A stretch of DNA of 64,000 bases from Nocardioides speluncae (GTDB taxonomy: Bacteria; Actinomycetota; Actinomycetes; Propionibacteriales; Nocardioidaceae). The notes beneath the pieces were generated by a model. It was not told the DNA's origin. It did not search any database and saw nothing but the letters and a program-made list of their open reading frames with translations. The position numbers and the translations under genes were made by a program. Below are positions 34,003 to 42,196 of the stretch, piece by piece. Each line of letters opens with the position of its first letter. The stretch's first letter is position 1. The DNA is taken from the NCBI RefSeq assembly GCF_003121585.1, contig NZ_QEOO01000011.1:186001-250000 (forward strand), given 5' to 3'.

Positions 34003-35484
34003 TCAGTCCAGGTAGTCGCGCAGAACCTGCGAGCGGCTCGGGTGCCGGAGCTTCGACATCGTCTTCGACTCGATCTGGCGGATCCGCTCGCGGGTCACGC
34101 CGTACACCTTGCCGATCTCGTCGAGGGTCTTCGGCTGGCCGTCGGTGAGGCCGAAGCGCATGCTGACCACGCCGGCCTCGCGCTCGGACAGCGTGTCGAG
34201 TACGGCGTGCAGCTGCTCTTGCAGCAGCGTGAAGCTGACCGCGTCGGCCGGCACGATCGCCTCGGAGTCCTCGATCAGGTCGCCGAACTCGGAGTCGCCG
34301 TCCTCGCCGAGCGGGGTGTGCAGCGAGATCGGCTCGCGACCGTACTTCTGGACCTCGATGACCTTCTCCGGGGTCATGTCGAGCTCCTTGGCGAGCTCCT
34401 CCGGCGTGGGCTCCCGGCCGAGGTCCTGCAGCATCTGGCGCTGGACGCGCGCGAGCTTGTTGATGACCTCGACCATGTGCACCGGGATCCGGATGGTGCG
34501 GGCCTGGTCGGCCATCGCGCGGGTGATCGCCTGCCGGATCCACCAGGTGGCGTACGTCGAGAACTTGTAGCCCTTGGTGTAGTCGAACTTCTCGACCGCA
34601 CGGATCAGACCGAGGTTGCCCTCCTGGATCAGGTCGAGGAAGAGCATGCCGCGGCCGGTGTAGCGCTTGGCGAGGCTGACCACGAGTCGCAGGTTGGCCT
34701 CGAGCAGGTGGTTCTTCGCGCGCCGGCCGTCGTCGGCGATCCACTCGAGCTCCTCGTGAACCTTCGGGGTGAGCTTGCCGCCCTTGGCGAGCTTCTCCTC
34801 CGAGAACAGGCCAGCCTCGATCCGCTTGGCGAGCTCGACCTCCATCTCGGCGTTCAGCAGCGGCACCTTGCCGATCTGCTTGAGGTAGTCCTTGACCGGG
34901 TCGGCGGTCGCGCCGGCGACCATGACCTGCTGCTCGGGCTCGTCGGTGTCGTCGGCCGCGGAGACGGTGAAGGCCTGCTTCTCGTCTTCCTTGATGGTCG
35001 GGTCGGCGACGACGTCCTTCTCGAACTGCTCATCGGGGAGGTCAGGCAGCACCTTCTTGCCGTCCGGACCGATCACCGTTGCCTCGACCTCGTCGAGTAC
35101 GACGGGAGCGGCGGCCTCGCCCTCGGCCTTCTTGGCACCCCTCTTCGGGGCCGCCTTGGCCGGCGCCGCCTCGGTGGCCGCGGCCTTCTTCGCCGCCGGC
35201 TTCTTGGCGGCCGCCGCCTTGGTGGCGGCGGCAGTGGTCGCCTTGCGCGGCGTCGAGGCCGCGACCGCGCGCGCACCGTCGGCGCCGACCGCGACCGAGA
35301 TTCCCTGCGAGCTGAGGTGAGCCAGCAGCGCCTTGAGATGACGCGGCTCGATCGCGGCGTCGTCGCTGGCCTTGCGAACCTGCTCGGGGCTGATGGTGCC
35401 GCTAGGGGCGCCGTCCTCGATGAGCTTGAGGACTGCGGGGTGCGAGAGCACCTCCGCGGGAATCTTGCGTGCGTTCGAAGACAC
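34003..35484 (-). CDS. sigA: Principal RNA polymerase sigma factor (RpoD/SigA/HrdB type)
   Basis: The protein has 493 residues. An alanine/lysine-rich N-terminal extension (near 55-110, [21 protein letters not shown]) is typical of actinobacterial primary sigmas. Region 1.2 ([16 protein letters not shown]) is near 195, region 2 follows with [37 protein letters not shown] near 285-322, region 3 near 345-410, and region 4 with [22 protein letters not shown] near 450-472. It directs housekeeping transcription. GTG 35484 is chosen over the longer frame because GAGAGG lies just upstream and the product then starts like family members. Confidence 0.92.
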   Translation of the reverse strand: MSSNARKIPAEVLSHPAVLKLIEDGAPSGTISPEQVRKASDDAAIEPRHLKALLAHLSSQGISVAVGADGARAVAASTPRKATTAAATKAAAAKKPAAKKAAATEAAPAKAAPKRGAKKAEGEAAAPVVLDEVEATVIGPDGKKVLPDLPDEQFEKDVVADPTIKEDEKQAFTVSAADDTDEPEQQVMVAGATADPVKDYLKQIGKVPLLNAEMEVELAKRIEAGLFSEEKLAKGGKLTPKVHEELEWIADDGRRAKNHLLEANLRLVVSLAKRYTGRGMLFLDLIQEGNLGLIRAVEKFDYTKGYKFSTYATWWIRQAITRAMADQARTIRIPVHMVEVINKLARVQRQMLQDLGREPTPEELAKELDMTPEKVIEVQKYGREPISLHTPLGEDGDSEFGDLIEDSEAIVPADAVSFTLLQEQLHAVLDTLSEREAGVVSMRFGLTDGQPKTLDEIGKVYGVTRERIRQIESKTMSKLRHPSRSQVLRDYLD

Positions 35485-35617
35485 GAACACCTCTCGTAAA
35501 GCTATGAAGGGCGCGGCGAAGCCCGGTGACGTCAAGAGCCGCAGACGTATTCTGCCACGCTGACAGACGAACCCAAGCCATCCCCCACAAGCCGGGCGTC
35601 AGAGCGTGTCTCCCAGC

Positions 35618-36199
35618 CTAAGAATCCTTCAAAGCCTTGGCTGCGGCCTTCTTTTCCTTCTTGTAGTCGCGCACCCGTTGCAGGGACACCGAGTCCACGA
35701 CGTCGGCGACCGAGCGGAACCCGTCCTCGGCGTACGCGCCCACCGCTGCCTCCCAGCCGGACGGGCGTACGCCGACCTGCTTGGCGAGCAGGGCGACGAA
35801 GATCTGCGCCTTCTGCTTGCCGAAGCCCGGAAGGTCGGTCATCCGCTTCATCAGCTCCTTGCCGTCGGCCGCCTCGTTCCACAGCCGCGTCGCGTCGCCG
35901 TCGTACTTGTCGACCACGATCCGGGCCAGGTCCTGGATCCGGGTCGCCATCGCGCCGGGGAACCGGTGCACCGCCGGTGGAGTGGAGCACAGCGCCGCAA
36001 ACTTCTCCGGGTCGGCGTCCGCGATCCGCCGCGGGTCGAGAGTTCCGAACCGCTCCAGCACCTTCGCCGGCCCGCGGAAGGCGTGCTCCATCGGGTACTG
36101 CTGGTCGAGCAGCATGCCCATCAGCAGCGCGAACGGGTCCTTGGTGAGCACCTCGTCGGCGGCGGTGTCACCCGTGATGTGAATGGCCATGCCGCCCAT
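35618..36199 (-). CDS. HhH-GPD family DNA glycosylase-like protein
   Basis: The protein has 193 residues, or 190 if the second ATG at 36190 is used. The helix-hairpin-helix reads MTDLPGFGKQKAQIFVALLAKQ near 117-140, and the GPD-like loop region follows (VRPSGWEAA). FALLMGMLLDQQYPMEHAF near 23-41 is the start of the glycosylase core. It lacks the iron-sulfur cysteines of EndoIII/MutY. Members occur next to sigma genes in actinobacteria and are assumed to remove damaged bases. Monocistronic on present evidence; basic C-terminal tail (KKEKKAAAKALKDS). Confidence 0.8.
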   Translation of the reverse strand: MGGMAIHITGDTAADEVLTKDPFALLMGMLLDQQYPMEHAFRGPAKVLERFGTLDPRRIADADPEKFAALCSTPPAVHRFPGAMATRIQDLARIVVDKYDGDATRLWNEAADGKELMKRMTDLPGFGKQKAQIFVALLAKQVGVRPSGWEAAVGAYAEDGFRSVADVVDSVSLQRVRDYKKEKKAAAKALKDS

Positions 36200-36276
36200 C
36201 TTGCCGCACCGCCAGGTATCTCACAGCGCGAGCACGACGAACCCGGCGTTGGCGTAGGGGTTGTCGCCTTCGTCGT

Positions 36277-36615
36277 TCAGCCGGCGGAACGCCGGAGCCG
36301 GCGCGCCTGGTGGCGCAGGGCCTGAGGTCGGCTTCGGGTGCCCTCCAGGTCCTTGAGGCTCGCGGCGAGGGTCCCGGCTGGCACCCCTTGGTCGAGCCAG
36401 CGGAGCGCGTGACCGGCCCAGTAGTCGGATGCGGCAAGGCCGTAGGCGACCAGCTCGACAGGGTCGCAGGGACGGGTGACGTCGGAGTCGAAGTCGGACT
36501 CGAGGTCGACGAGGTGCGGCATCATCGGGTGGCTCTGCTCGCGACGGATCTCAGTGAGCTCGTCGTACTGGGCGCAGGACGCTGCGTCCAGGCTCGCACG
36601 CGGCCGGCTCAGCAC
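36277..36615 (-). CDS. Hypothetical protein, 112 residues
   Basis: GTG start at 36615 overlapping the upstream stop by 7 bases. The middle (LVDLESDFDSDVTRPCDPVELVAYGLAASDYWAGHALRWLDQG) looks like a folded helical segment; the C-terminus (QALRHQARRLRR) is basic. No family recognised. Together with the next gene upstream it could be one ancestral gene split by a shift; nothing here decides it. Confidence 0.45.
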   Translation of the reverse strand: MLSRPRASLDAASCAQYDELTEIRREQSHPMMPHLVDLESDFDSDVTRPCDPVELVAYGLAASDYWAGHALRWLDQGVPAGTLAASLKDLEGTRSRPQALRHQARRLRRSAG

Positions 36616-36896
36616 GCGGTCCAGTGCCGCACCTGGAGCCAGACCCCCCAGGACGCCAGGCCTCCGAGGGCGTTCAGTTCCGCCTCAAGCGCGACGTCGT
36701 CCCGCTCAGCGACGGCGAGGTCGGCGAGTAGCGCCGCGACCTCGGCGTACTCCTCGCTCCTCAGCGGATGATGTCCCGATGCCGAGATGGAGTCGGTGAC
36801 CGCGTCGGCCGCCGCCGCCCGTTCGGGGGCGACGGCCGACCGCAGGCCTGCGAACGCGTCGTTCAGGCGTTGGCCTTGACGGCGAGGACGGGACAC
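36609..36896 (-). CDS. Hypothetical protein, 95 residues
   Basis: GTG start at 36896, overlapping the end of the universal stress gene by 34 bases. Mostly helical (RLNDAFAGLRSAVAPERAAAADAVTDSI; SEEYAEVAALLADLAVAERDDVALEAELNALGGLASWGVWLQ). No recognised family. Sits between the stress gene and another small unknown gene in what may be a three-gene unit. The large overlap lowers confidence in the exact start. Confidence 0.4.
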   Translation of the reverse strand: MSRPRRQGQRLNDAFAGLRSAVAPERAAAADAVTDSISASGHHPLRSEEYAEVAALLADLAVAERDDVALEAELNALGGLASWGVWLQVRHWTAC

Positions 36897-37267
36897 GGCG
36901 CATCGAGGAGGATGCGCTGCGCGTTGCTGCCGAGGATCAGCTTGCCGACCGGCGAGCGGCGGCGCAGGCCGATCACGATCAGCTCGGCGGTGTTGGCCTC
37001 GGCCAGGCTGATCAGGTCCTCGGCTGGCTCGAAGCCGCGGACGAGCTGGCGGACGTCGTACTCGACTCCCGACGCGTCGAGCTTTGCACGGACGGCAGAA
37101 AGCTCGCCGTCGGACTTCGCGGCGGCCTCACTGTCGAACGCCTGCCCACCGCGCTGGGAGTTGACGACCACGAGCTTGGAGCCGCGGAGCTTCGCCTCCT
37201 CGATCGCCGTGTCCAGTGCGGCCTCTCCCTCAGGTTTGGGCACATAACCCACGACCACGGTCCCCAT
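36863..37267 (-). CDS. Universal stress protein (UspA family)
   Basis: The protein has 134 residues: TVVVGYVPKPEGEAALDTAIEEAKLRGSKLVVVNS, then the ATP-binding type motif near 105-125, IVIGLRRRSPVGKLILGSNAQRILLDAPCPVLAVK (G-2x-G-9x-G-S/N type). Single Usp domain, probably nucleotide-binding, cytosolic, raised under stress or stasis. AGGAGGTT precedes the ATG. Divergent from the gene at 37398. Confidence 0.88.
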   Translation of the reverse strand: MGTVVVGYVPKPEGEAALDTAIEEAKLRGSKLVVVNSQRGGQAFDSEAAAKSDGELSAVRAKLDASGVEYDVRQLVRGFEPAEDLISLAEANTAELIVIGLRRRSPVGKLILGSNAQRILLDAPCPVLAVKANA

Positions 37268-37397
37268 TGGCGCAACCTCCTCGTGACGTCGGGCCGCGTC
37301 GGGCCCTGTCGTTGGCACGCTACCGATTCCGGCCCGGCATGGACAGGGCTGTGGAGGAAGGTCGGCGGCGTTGGGCCGGTTGCGGCAGGCTGGAGGG

Positions 37398-37856
37398 ATG
37401 GAAGCCAGCTCGCCGGCGGTCCCGGAACCGCCGTACGCCGCGATGCGAGACGCCGTGCTCGCGTTCAAGGCGTCCGAGCCGCGGCGGGTGTTCCCGCCCG
37501 TCGTCCACGTCGGCACGCCGGGCGCCCGCGCGGCCACCTTCGCCGAGCGAGCGGCCGACGGCCTCGACCACGGGCTGCGCACCGAGGTGCTGGCCGCGCT
37601 GCTGAGCCGGGCGCTGGTCCACGACCGGCAGCCGGTCACCTGGCTGACCCGGCCCGGCGGGCTCGAGACCCACGACGCCGACCTAGCCTGGCTGGCCGCC
37701 GCCCGATCGGCGTACGGCGAGGCCGGCATCCCGCTGGCGATGGCGGTGGTGACCCGCGACGGCTGGCGCGATCCGCGGACCGGCCGCGGCGCGACCTGGA
37801 AGCGGCTGCGGGACCGCCGAACCGTCGAGCGAAGCGAGCTTGGTTCGGCGGAATAG
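37398..37856 (+). CDS. Conserved hypothetical protein with a repeat-derived C-terminus
   Basis: The protein has 152 residues. ATG after GGAGGG. The body (VLAFKASEPRRVFPPVVHVGTPGARAATFAERAADGLDHGLRTEVLAALLSRAL; LTRPGGLETHDADLAWLAAARSAYGEA) resembles an uncharacterised actinobacterial family without known motifs. The last 13 codons run through the hairpin at 37814-37851, giving the tail RTVERSELGSAE, which looks acquired from the repeat. Divergent from the stress gene. Confidence 0.6.
   Translation: MEASSPAVPEPPYAAMRDAVLAFKASEPRRVFPPVVHVGTPGARAATFAERAADGLDHGLRTEVLAALLSRALVHDRQPVTWLTRPGGLETHDADLAWLAAARSAYGEAGIPLAMAVVTRDGWRDPRTGRGATWKRLRDRRTVERSELGSAE
37814..37851. repeat. Palindrome/terminator-like hairpin at the gene end
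   Basis: CCGCCGAACC and GGTTCGGCGG make a 10-bp perfect stem; the loop contains the inner GAGCGAAGCGAGC near-palindrome. It covers the last codons of the upstream gene and faces the convergent glutamate-cysteine ligase gene. GC-rich GCGAAGC-containing sequence continues to about 37905 (GCCCGGCGAAGCCGG), hinting at a composite interspersed repeat that also acts as a terminator. Confidence 0.6.
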
Positions 37857-37906
37857 AAGGGCAGCCCGGCGAAGCCGGACGATGTAGTTGGTCCGCGCAG
37901 CGGGGT

Positions 37907-39376
37907 TCAGTCCCAGGTGTGCACGGGGTCGTTGGTGTGCATCTTCGCGCGGTACTCCACCAGCGTGCGGCGCAGGCACTCCATCCGCTCCTCCCCCGCG
38001 TCGGCGTGGTCGTGCACGCGGCGCGCGAACCACTCGGCGCCGTTGGTGCCCTTGAGACAGCGCTGCTCGATGATCCCGAGCAGCCGATCGCGCTCGGTGG
38101 GACGGGCGCCCCAGCGGTCCAGGCCGGCGTGGGCGAGCGGCAGCAGCCGGCGCAGCACCAGCTCGGTCGCCCGGACCTGACCGATCCCCGGCCAGTAGAC
38201 CTGAGCGTCGATCCCCTGCTCCGCAGCGGTGTGGAAGTTCTCCTCCGCCGCGCTGAACGACATCTGCGACCACAGCGGGCGCTCGGCCTCCGCGAGCTCA
38301 CGGACCAGACCGAAGTAGAACGCGGCGTTGGCCATCGTGTCGGCCACGGTCGGCCCGGCGGCCAGCACCCGGTTCTCGACGCGGAGGTGCGGCACACCGC
38401 CCGCGATGTCGTAGACCGGCCGGTTCCAGCGGTAGATGGTGCCGTTGTGCAGCCGCAGCTCGGCGAGCTGCGGCGTCCCGCCTGACTCGAGCACTGCGAG
38501 CGGGTCCTCGTCCTCGGTGATCGGCAGCAGCGCCGGGAAGTAGCGCACGTTCTCCTCGAACAGGTCGAAGACCGAGGTGATCCAGCGCTCGCCGAACCAC
38601 ACCCGCGGCCGCACGCCCTGCGCCTTCAGCTCCTCACTGCGGGTGTCGGTGGCCTGCTCGAACAGCGGGATCCGGGTCTCCCGCCACAGCTCCTTGCCGA
38701 GCAGGTACGGCGAGTTCGCGCCGACCGCGAGCTGGATCGCCGAGATCGCCTCCGACGCGTTCCAGTACGCCGCGAACTGGTCCGGCGAGGTCTGCACGTG
38801 GAACTGGGTGCTGGTGCAGGCGGCCTCCGGCACGATCGAGTCCGCGGTCGTCTGCAGCCGGTCGATGCCGCGGATGTCGATCACGATGTCCTCGCCGCGG
38901 GCGGCGAGCACCTGCTCGCTGAGCAGCTGGTAGCGCGGGTTGCCGCTGATGTTCTCCGGCTCCAGGTGCCCGTTCATCAGCGTCGGCAGGATGCCGATCA
39001 TCACCTGGTGGGCGCCGACCCCTCGGGACTTCTCCTCGGCGTCGTTGAGGCTGCGGCGCAGCCCCGCCTCGAAAGTGCTCAGCCCACCCTCGCGCAAGCG
39101 CGCGGGTGGGCTGTTGATCTCGATGTTGAACTGCCCGAGCTCGGTCTGGAAGTCGGGGTCCGCGATCGCCGTCAGCACTTCTTGGTTCTTGAGCGCCGGC
39201 AGCCCGTCGTCGTCGACCAGGTTGAGCTCGATCTCCAGCCCGGTCATCGGATCGTCGGTATCGAAGGCGGCCTCCTTCAGCATCCGGGCGAACACGTCGA
39301 GGCAGCGTCTCACCTTCTCCCGGTGACGCGTGCGGTCGGCGCGGGTGAACTCTTGGGCAGCGACCTCTTCTCCCAT
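37907..39376 (-). CDS. Glutamate-cysteine ligase, GCS2 family
   Basis: The protein has 489 residues. GLEIELNLVDDDGLPALKNQEVL near 46-68 and LGQFNIEINSPP near 79-90 are the ATP/metal-binding Glu motifs; VPEAACTSTQFHVQTSP near 183-199 and LHNGTIYRWNRPVYD near 310-324 are further GCS2 features. The reaction is ATP-dependent joining of glutamate and a thiol amine such as cysteine. In actinobacteria that make mycothiol the product may instead serve ergothioneine synthesis (EgtA-like), but no egtBCD genes are here. Upstream of it lies the sulfatase stop, 39 bases away. Confidence 0.82.
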   Translation of the reverse strand: MGEEVAAQEFTRADRTRHREKVRRCLDVFARMLKEAAFDTDDPMTGLEIELNLVDDDGLPALKNQEVLTAIADPDFQTELGQFNIEINSPPARLREGGLSTFEAGLRRSLNDAEEKSRGVGAHQVMIGILPTLMNGHLEPENISGNPRYQLLSEQVLAARGEDIVIDIRGIDRLQTTADSIVPEAACTSTQFHVQTSPDQFAAYWNASEAISAIQLAVGANSPYLLGKELWRETRIPLFEQATDTRSEELKAQGVRPRVWFGERWITSVFDLFEENVRYFPALLPITEDEDPLAVLESGGTPQLAELRLHNGTIYRWNRPVYDIAGGVPHLRVENRVLAAGPTVADTMANAAFYFGLVRELAEAERPLWSQMSFSAAEENFHTAAEQGIDAQVYWPGIGQVRATELVLRRLLPLAHAGLDRWGARPTERDRLLGIIEQRCLKGTNGAEWFARRVHDHADAGEERMECLRRTLVEYRAKMHTNDPVHTWD

Positions 39377-39415
39377 GAAGACACGCTAGTGGGTCGGAGC
39401 GGCTCGGGTAGCACA

Positions 39416-41032
39416 TCAGCGAGACAGACTGAGCGACTCCTCCCAGCAGCCGGGGCGGCCCGGCCGGCCACAGACCGCCATCCGCTGAAGCTCGACAATG
39501 AGCTGCGCCGGCGCCCAGTCCGGTTCGTTGCGCAGCTGCAGGGGGTCGGGCTGCGCTCCGATCCGCCCGTCGAGGTCGTAGAACTCCACCGGCTGGCCCA
39601 GGGCGGCGTAGTCGACCAGCAGCGCGTCGAGGGTGCGCAAGGCGTTGTACGTCGGCGCCGGGGTGTTGCGGGCGGCCAGCACGAGGTCAGGATCGGCGCG
39701 GTTCGGCCGCTCGGTCTTGTGCTCGACCAGCGCCGCCTTGCGCCAGCTCGCCGGGTTGGCGCCGGCCAGCAGGCCGGTCAGGGTCTGTCCGTCCCGGTCG
39801 TCCGGCGGCCGGATCCCGGCCATCTGCAGGAACGTCGGGTAGAAGTCGACGTTCTGGGCGATCTTGTCGATCCTGCGGTGCCGGACACCGGGCCCGCTGA
39901 TGATCAGCGGGATCCGCACGTCGTGGTCATAGGCGGTGCCCTTGCCGGACAGCAGCCGGTGCTCGCCGAGATGGAAGCCGTTGTCCGGGCTGAACACGAC
40001 GTAGGTGTCGCGGCGCTCTGCGGGGGTCAGGCTGCGCAGCACTCCCTTGATCAGGTCGTTGACCGACTGGACCATCCGCACCCGATTGCGGAAGTTGCGG
40101 TCGATCACATTGATCTCCGACCGCGTCAACGGGTCCCGGCGTACCCACCACGGCTTGTCGCCGGTGTCCTCGTTGAACGCCGCGGTCCGCGGGTGCCGGA
40201 TCTCGTTGCACTTCGCCGGTCCGCAGTCGCCGTGCAGCAGCTCGCCACCCTGGCTCTTCGGCCGGTCGCGGACCGCCGGCGGGAACTTGGGCTCGCCGTT
40301 CTGGCCGCCGCCGGAGTGCGGAGCGAACGTCGAGATCTGCAGGAAGAACGGGCGGCGCCCGCTGCGGTCGACGAAGTCCTTCGCACGCTTCGCGAGCACA
40401 TCGGTGATGTAGGTCCGGTCGGGATCGGAGGGACTCCGCCTCATGGTGTCGATGGTGCGGACCTTGCCCCGGACGAAGCGGGTGATCTTGTAGTTGAAGT
40501 GGCCGTAGCCGCCGTTGCCGGCGACGTGCCACTCGTCCCAGCCCTGCGGCGGCTTGTAGCCGGGGGCGAACGTGTAGCCGTTCATGTATTTGCCGAGATA
40601 GCCGGTGCGGTAGCCGTGCCGGCGGAGCGGTACGGCGTAGGTCCGCGCCTCGTGGCCGCGACGCTTGAACACCGGCCAGCCGCCGTCGCCGTCGTTGGCG
40701 GTGTTGGTGCGGATGCCGGTGTTGTGCGGCATCTCCCCGGTCAGGATGGTGGCCCGGGACGGGCAGCACAGCGAGTCGGCGACGAAGTAGTTCCGGAAGG
40801 TCGCGCCGCTCTTCGCCAGGCCCTGCGGTCCGGTCAGCGCCGACATGTACGGCAGCAGGTTCGGTGACAGGTCGTCGGTGTGGATGAAGATGATGTTCGG
40901 CTTCGGCGGCGCCACGACGGTCGACGTGTCGGTCGGCGCGGCGGAGGTCGAGTGGGCGGTCGAGGCGGCGGTGGGTGGCAGCGCTACGGCGAGGCAGACG
41001 GCCACTGCGATCAGTGGAGTGGGCGGGCGCAT
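39416..41032 (-). CDS. Secreted sulfatase (arylsulfatase/N-sulfoglucosamine type)
   Basis: The protein has 538 residues with a signal peptide (LIAVAVCLAVALPPTAAS, near 7-24). PNIIFIHTDDLSPN near 45-58 holds metal ligands; C89 in LCCPSRATILTG is in the C-x-P-S-R sequence that is converted to formylglycine. The partner modifying enzyme is not in the window. FSPDNGFHLGEHRL near 347-360 is the second metal site. It would remove sulfate from polysaccharides or other sulfate esters outside the cell. Confidence 0.88.
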   Translation of the reverse strand: MRPPTPLIAVAVCLAVALPPTAASTAHSTSAAPTDTSTVVAPPKPNIIFIHTDDLSPNLLPYMSALTGPQGLAKSGATFRNYFVADSLCCPSRATILTGEMPHNTGIRTNTANDGDGGWPVFKRRGHEARTYAVPLRRHGYRTGYLGKYMNGYTFAPGYKPPQGWDEWHVAGNGGYGHFNYKITRFVRGKVRTIDTMRRSPSDPDRTYITDVLAKRAKDFVDRSGRRPFFLQISTFAPHSGGGQNGEPKFPPAVRDRPKSQGGELLHGDCGPAKCNEIRHPRTAAFNEDTGDKPWWVRRDPLTRSEINVIDRNFRNRVRMVQSVNDLIKGVLRSLTPAERRDTYVVFSPDNGFHLGEHRLLSGKGTAYDHDVRIPLIISGPGVRHRRIDKIAQNVDFYPTFLQMAGIRPPDDRDGQTLTGLLAGANPASWRKAALVEHKTERPNRADPDLVLAARNTPAPTYNALRTLDALLVDYAALGQPVEFYDLDGRIGAQPDPLQLRNEPDWAPAQLIVELQRMAVCGRPGRPGCWEESLSLSR

Positions 41033-41096
41033 ACGGCCTCTTTACCTGTCGGGAACTGCGCTGTCGAGGCGTCGGAGCCACGATGGCCGGACCTGG

Positions 41097-42071
41097 TCAC
41101 GCCGAGTCGAGCAGGGTCAGCAGCTCGCGCGGGATGCCGGTCCAGCCGTCCGGGCGCGCGGCGTGCCGCAGCAGGTCGGCGAGCAGCTCGGCGAGCGTGT
41201 ACGCCGGGTCGACGGCCGAGCAGCGGTCCAGCGCGCACCAGGCGAGGGCGCCGTGTCCGCTGAGCCAGGAGGCGAAGGCCAGCATCGTGGCGGGCGCGGG
41301 CAGCAGCTCGGGCGGCGACCGGCGGACCAGGTCGGTCCAGAACGCGACGTGTGCGGCCGCGCTGCCTGCGCTCATGTCGGCCCAGGCGACGTCACGCACG
41401 CGCAGGTCGGTGAGGCTCACGAGCAACCGAGCGGCGTCGTCGACGTCGAGGATGGTGCCCTCCCGGACCGCGGCCCGGACGGTCCGCTCCACCCAGCGCG
41501 CGGCGGCCGCAGGCTGGGCCAGGAACCGGCGATGCGACGCTCGCTCGACGGCCGCGGTCACCGCCCGCACCGCGTCCGGATCGGGATCGATGGTGGCGGC
41601 CAGCTCCTCCCTGCTGGCGTGGGTGACGGCGCCGTCGTACACAGCGGCGGTGGTGATCGGATGTGCGCCGACGTCGTACGGCACGCCCTCGGTGACCAGC
41701 TCCGGCGGCGCGTCCGCCGCCAGCGCGAACCATCGCTCGCCATCGGCGCGGATCATCGCGATGACCTCGACGCTCGTCGCCGAGAACGCGTCCGCCAGCC
41801 GCTCGGCCTGCCTGGCCGCGTCGTCGGCGCGCTCGCTGAAGATCACGAAGACGGCACGTTCGCAGTCGTTGCGGACCGCCGCCCCCGCAAGGTCGTCGGC
41901 GACCTCGGCGAAGGCCGGCTCCTCGGTGGGCAGGTCGGTGCGGCAGTGCACGCCGCCGCGGCCGACGGACATCATCACCACCGACTCGGTCGGGTGGAAG
42001 CCGAGGGCAACCGGGGCGGCGGCGATCACGTCCTCGGGCGTGGTGGCCCGGATTGTCTGTGGTGAGTTCAT
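41097..42071 (-). CDS. DUF4192 domain protein
   Basis: The protein has 324 residues. Opening TIRATTPEDVIAAAPVALGFHPTESVVMMSVG and the later FASWLSGHGALAWCALDRCSAVDPAYTLAELLADLL are the family marks of actinobacterial DUF4192, role unknown. The ATG at 42071 is used, not the longer frame to 42140, because the conserved domain begins right after it. Divergent from dinB. Confidence 0.8.
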   Translation of the reverse strand: MNSPQTIRATTPEDVIAAAPVALGFHPTESVVMMSVGRGGVHCRTDLPTEEPAFAEVADDLAGAAVRNDCERAVFVIFSERADDAARQAERLADAFSATSVEVIAMIRADGERWFALAADAPPELVTEGVPYDVGAHPITTAAVYDGAVTHASREELAATIDPDPDAVRAVTAAVERASHRRFLAQPAAAARWVERTVRAAVREGTILDVDDAARLLVSLTDLRVRDVAWADMSAGSAAAHVAFWTDLVRRSPPELLPAPATMLAFASWLSGHGALAWCALDRCSAVDPAYTLAELLADLLRHAARPDGWTGIPRELLTLLDSA

Positions 42072-42183
42072 GCCGACCACGCTGCCCGAACGGATCGGTC
42101 CACGCACCCGGCTGCTCGCCGGCTGTGGAGAAAACGGCACCCGCGAATCTGTGGACGATAAGTGGGCTGTCCGAGGTGTCGAC

Positions 42184-42189
42184 TAGGTT
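42184..42189 (+). promoter_or_regulatory. Candidate -10 box of a leaderless dinB promoter
   Basis: TAGGTT ends 7 bases before GTG 42197, supporting that start. I found no LexA-like palindrome in the region. Confidence 0.45.
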
Positions 42190-42196
42190 CACCAGC

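Noticed and set aside
36277..36896. One split gene from the two small frames
   Set aside because: They overlap by only 7 bases with plausible start and stop, and no homologous family was recognised to prove a fusion, so they were kept as two uncertain genes.
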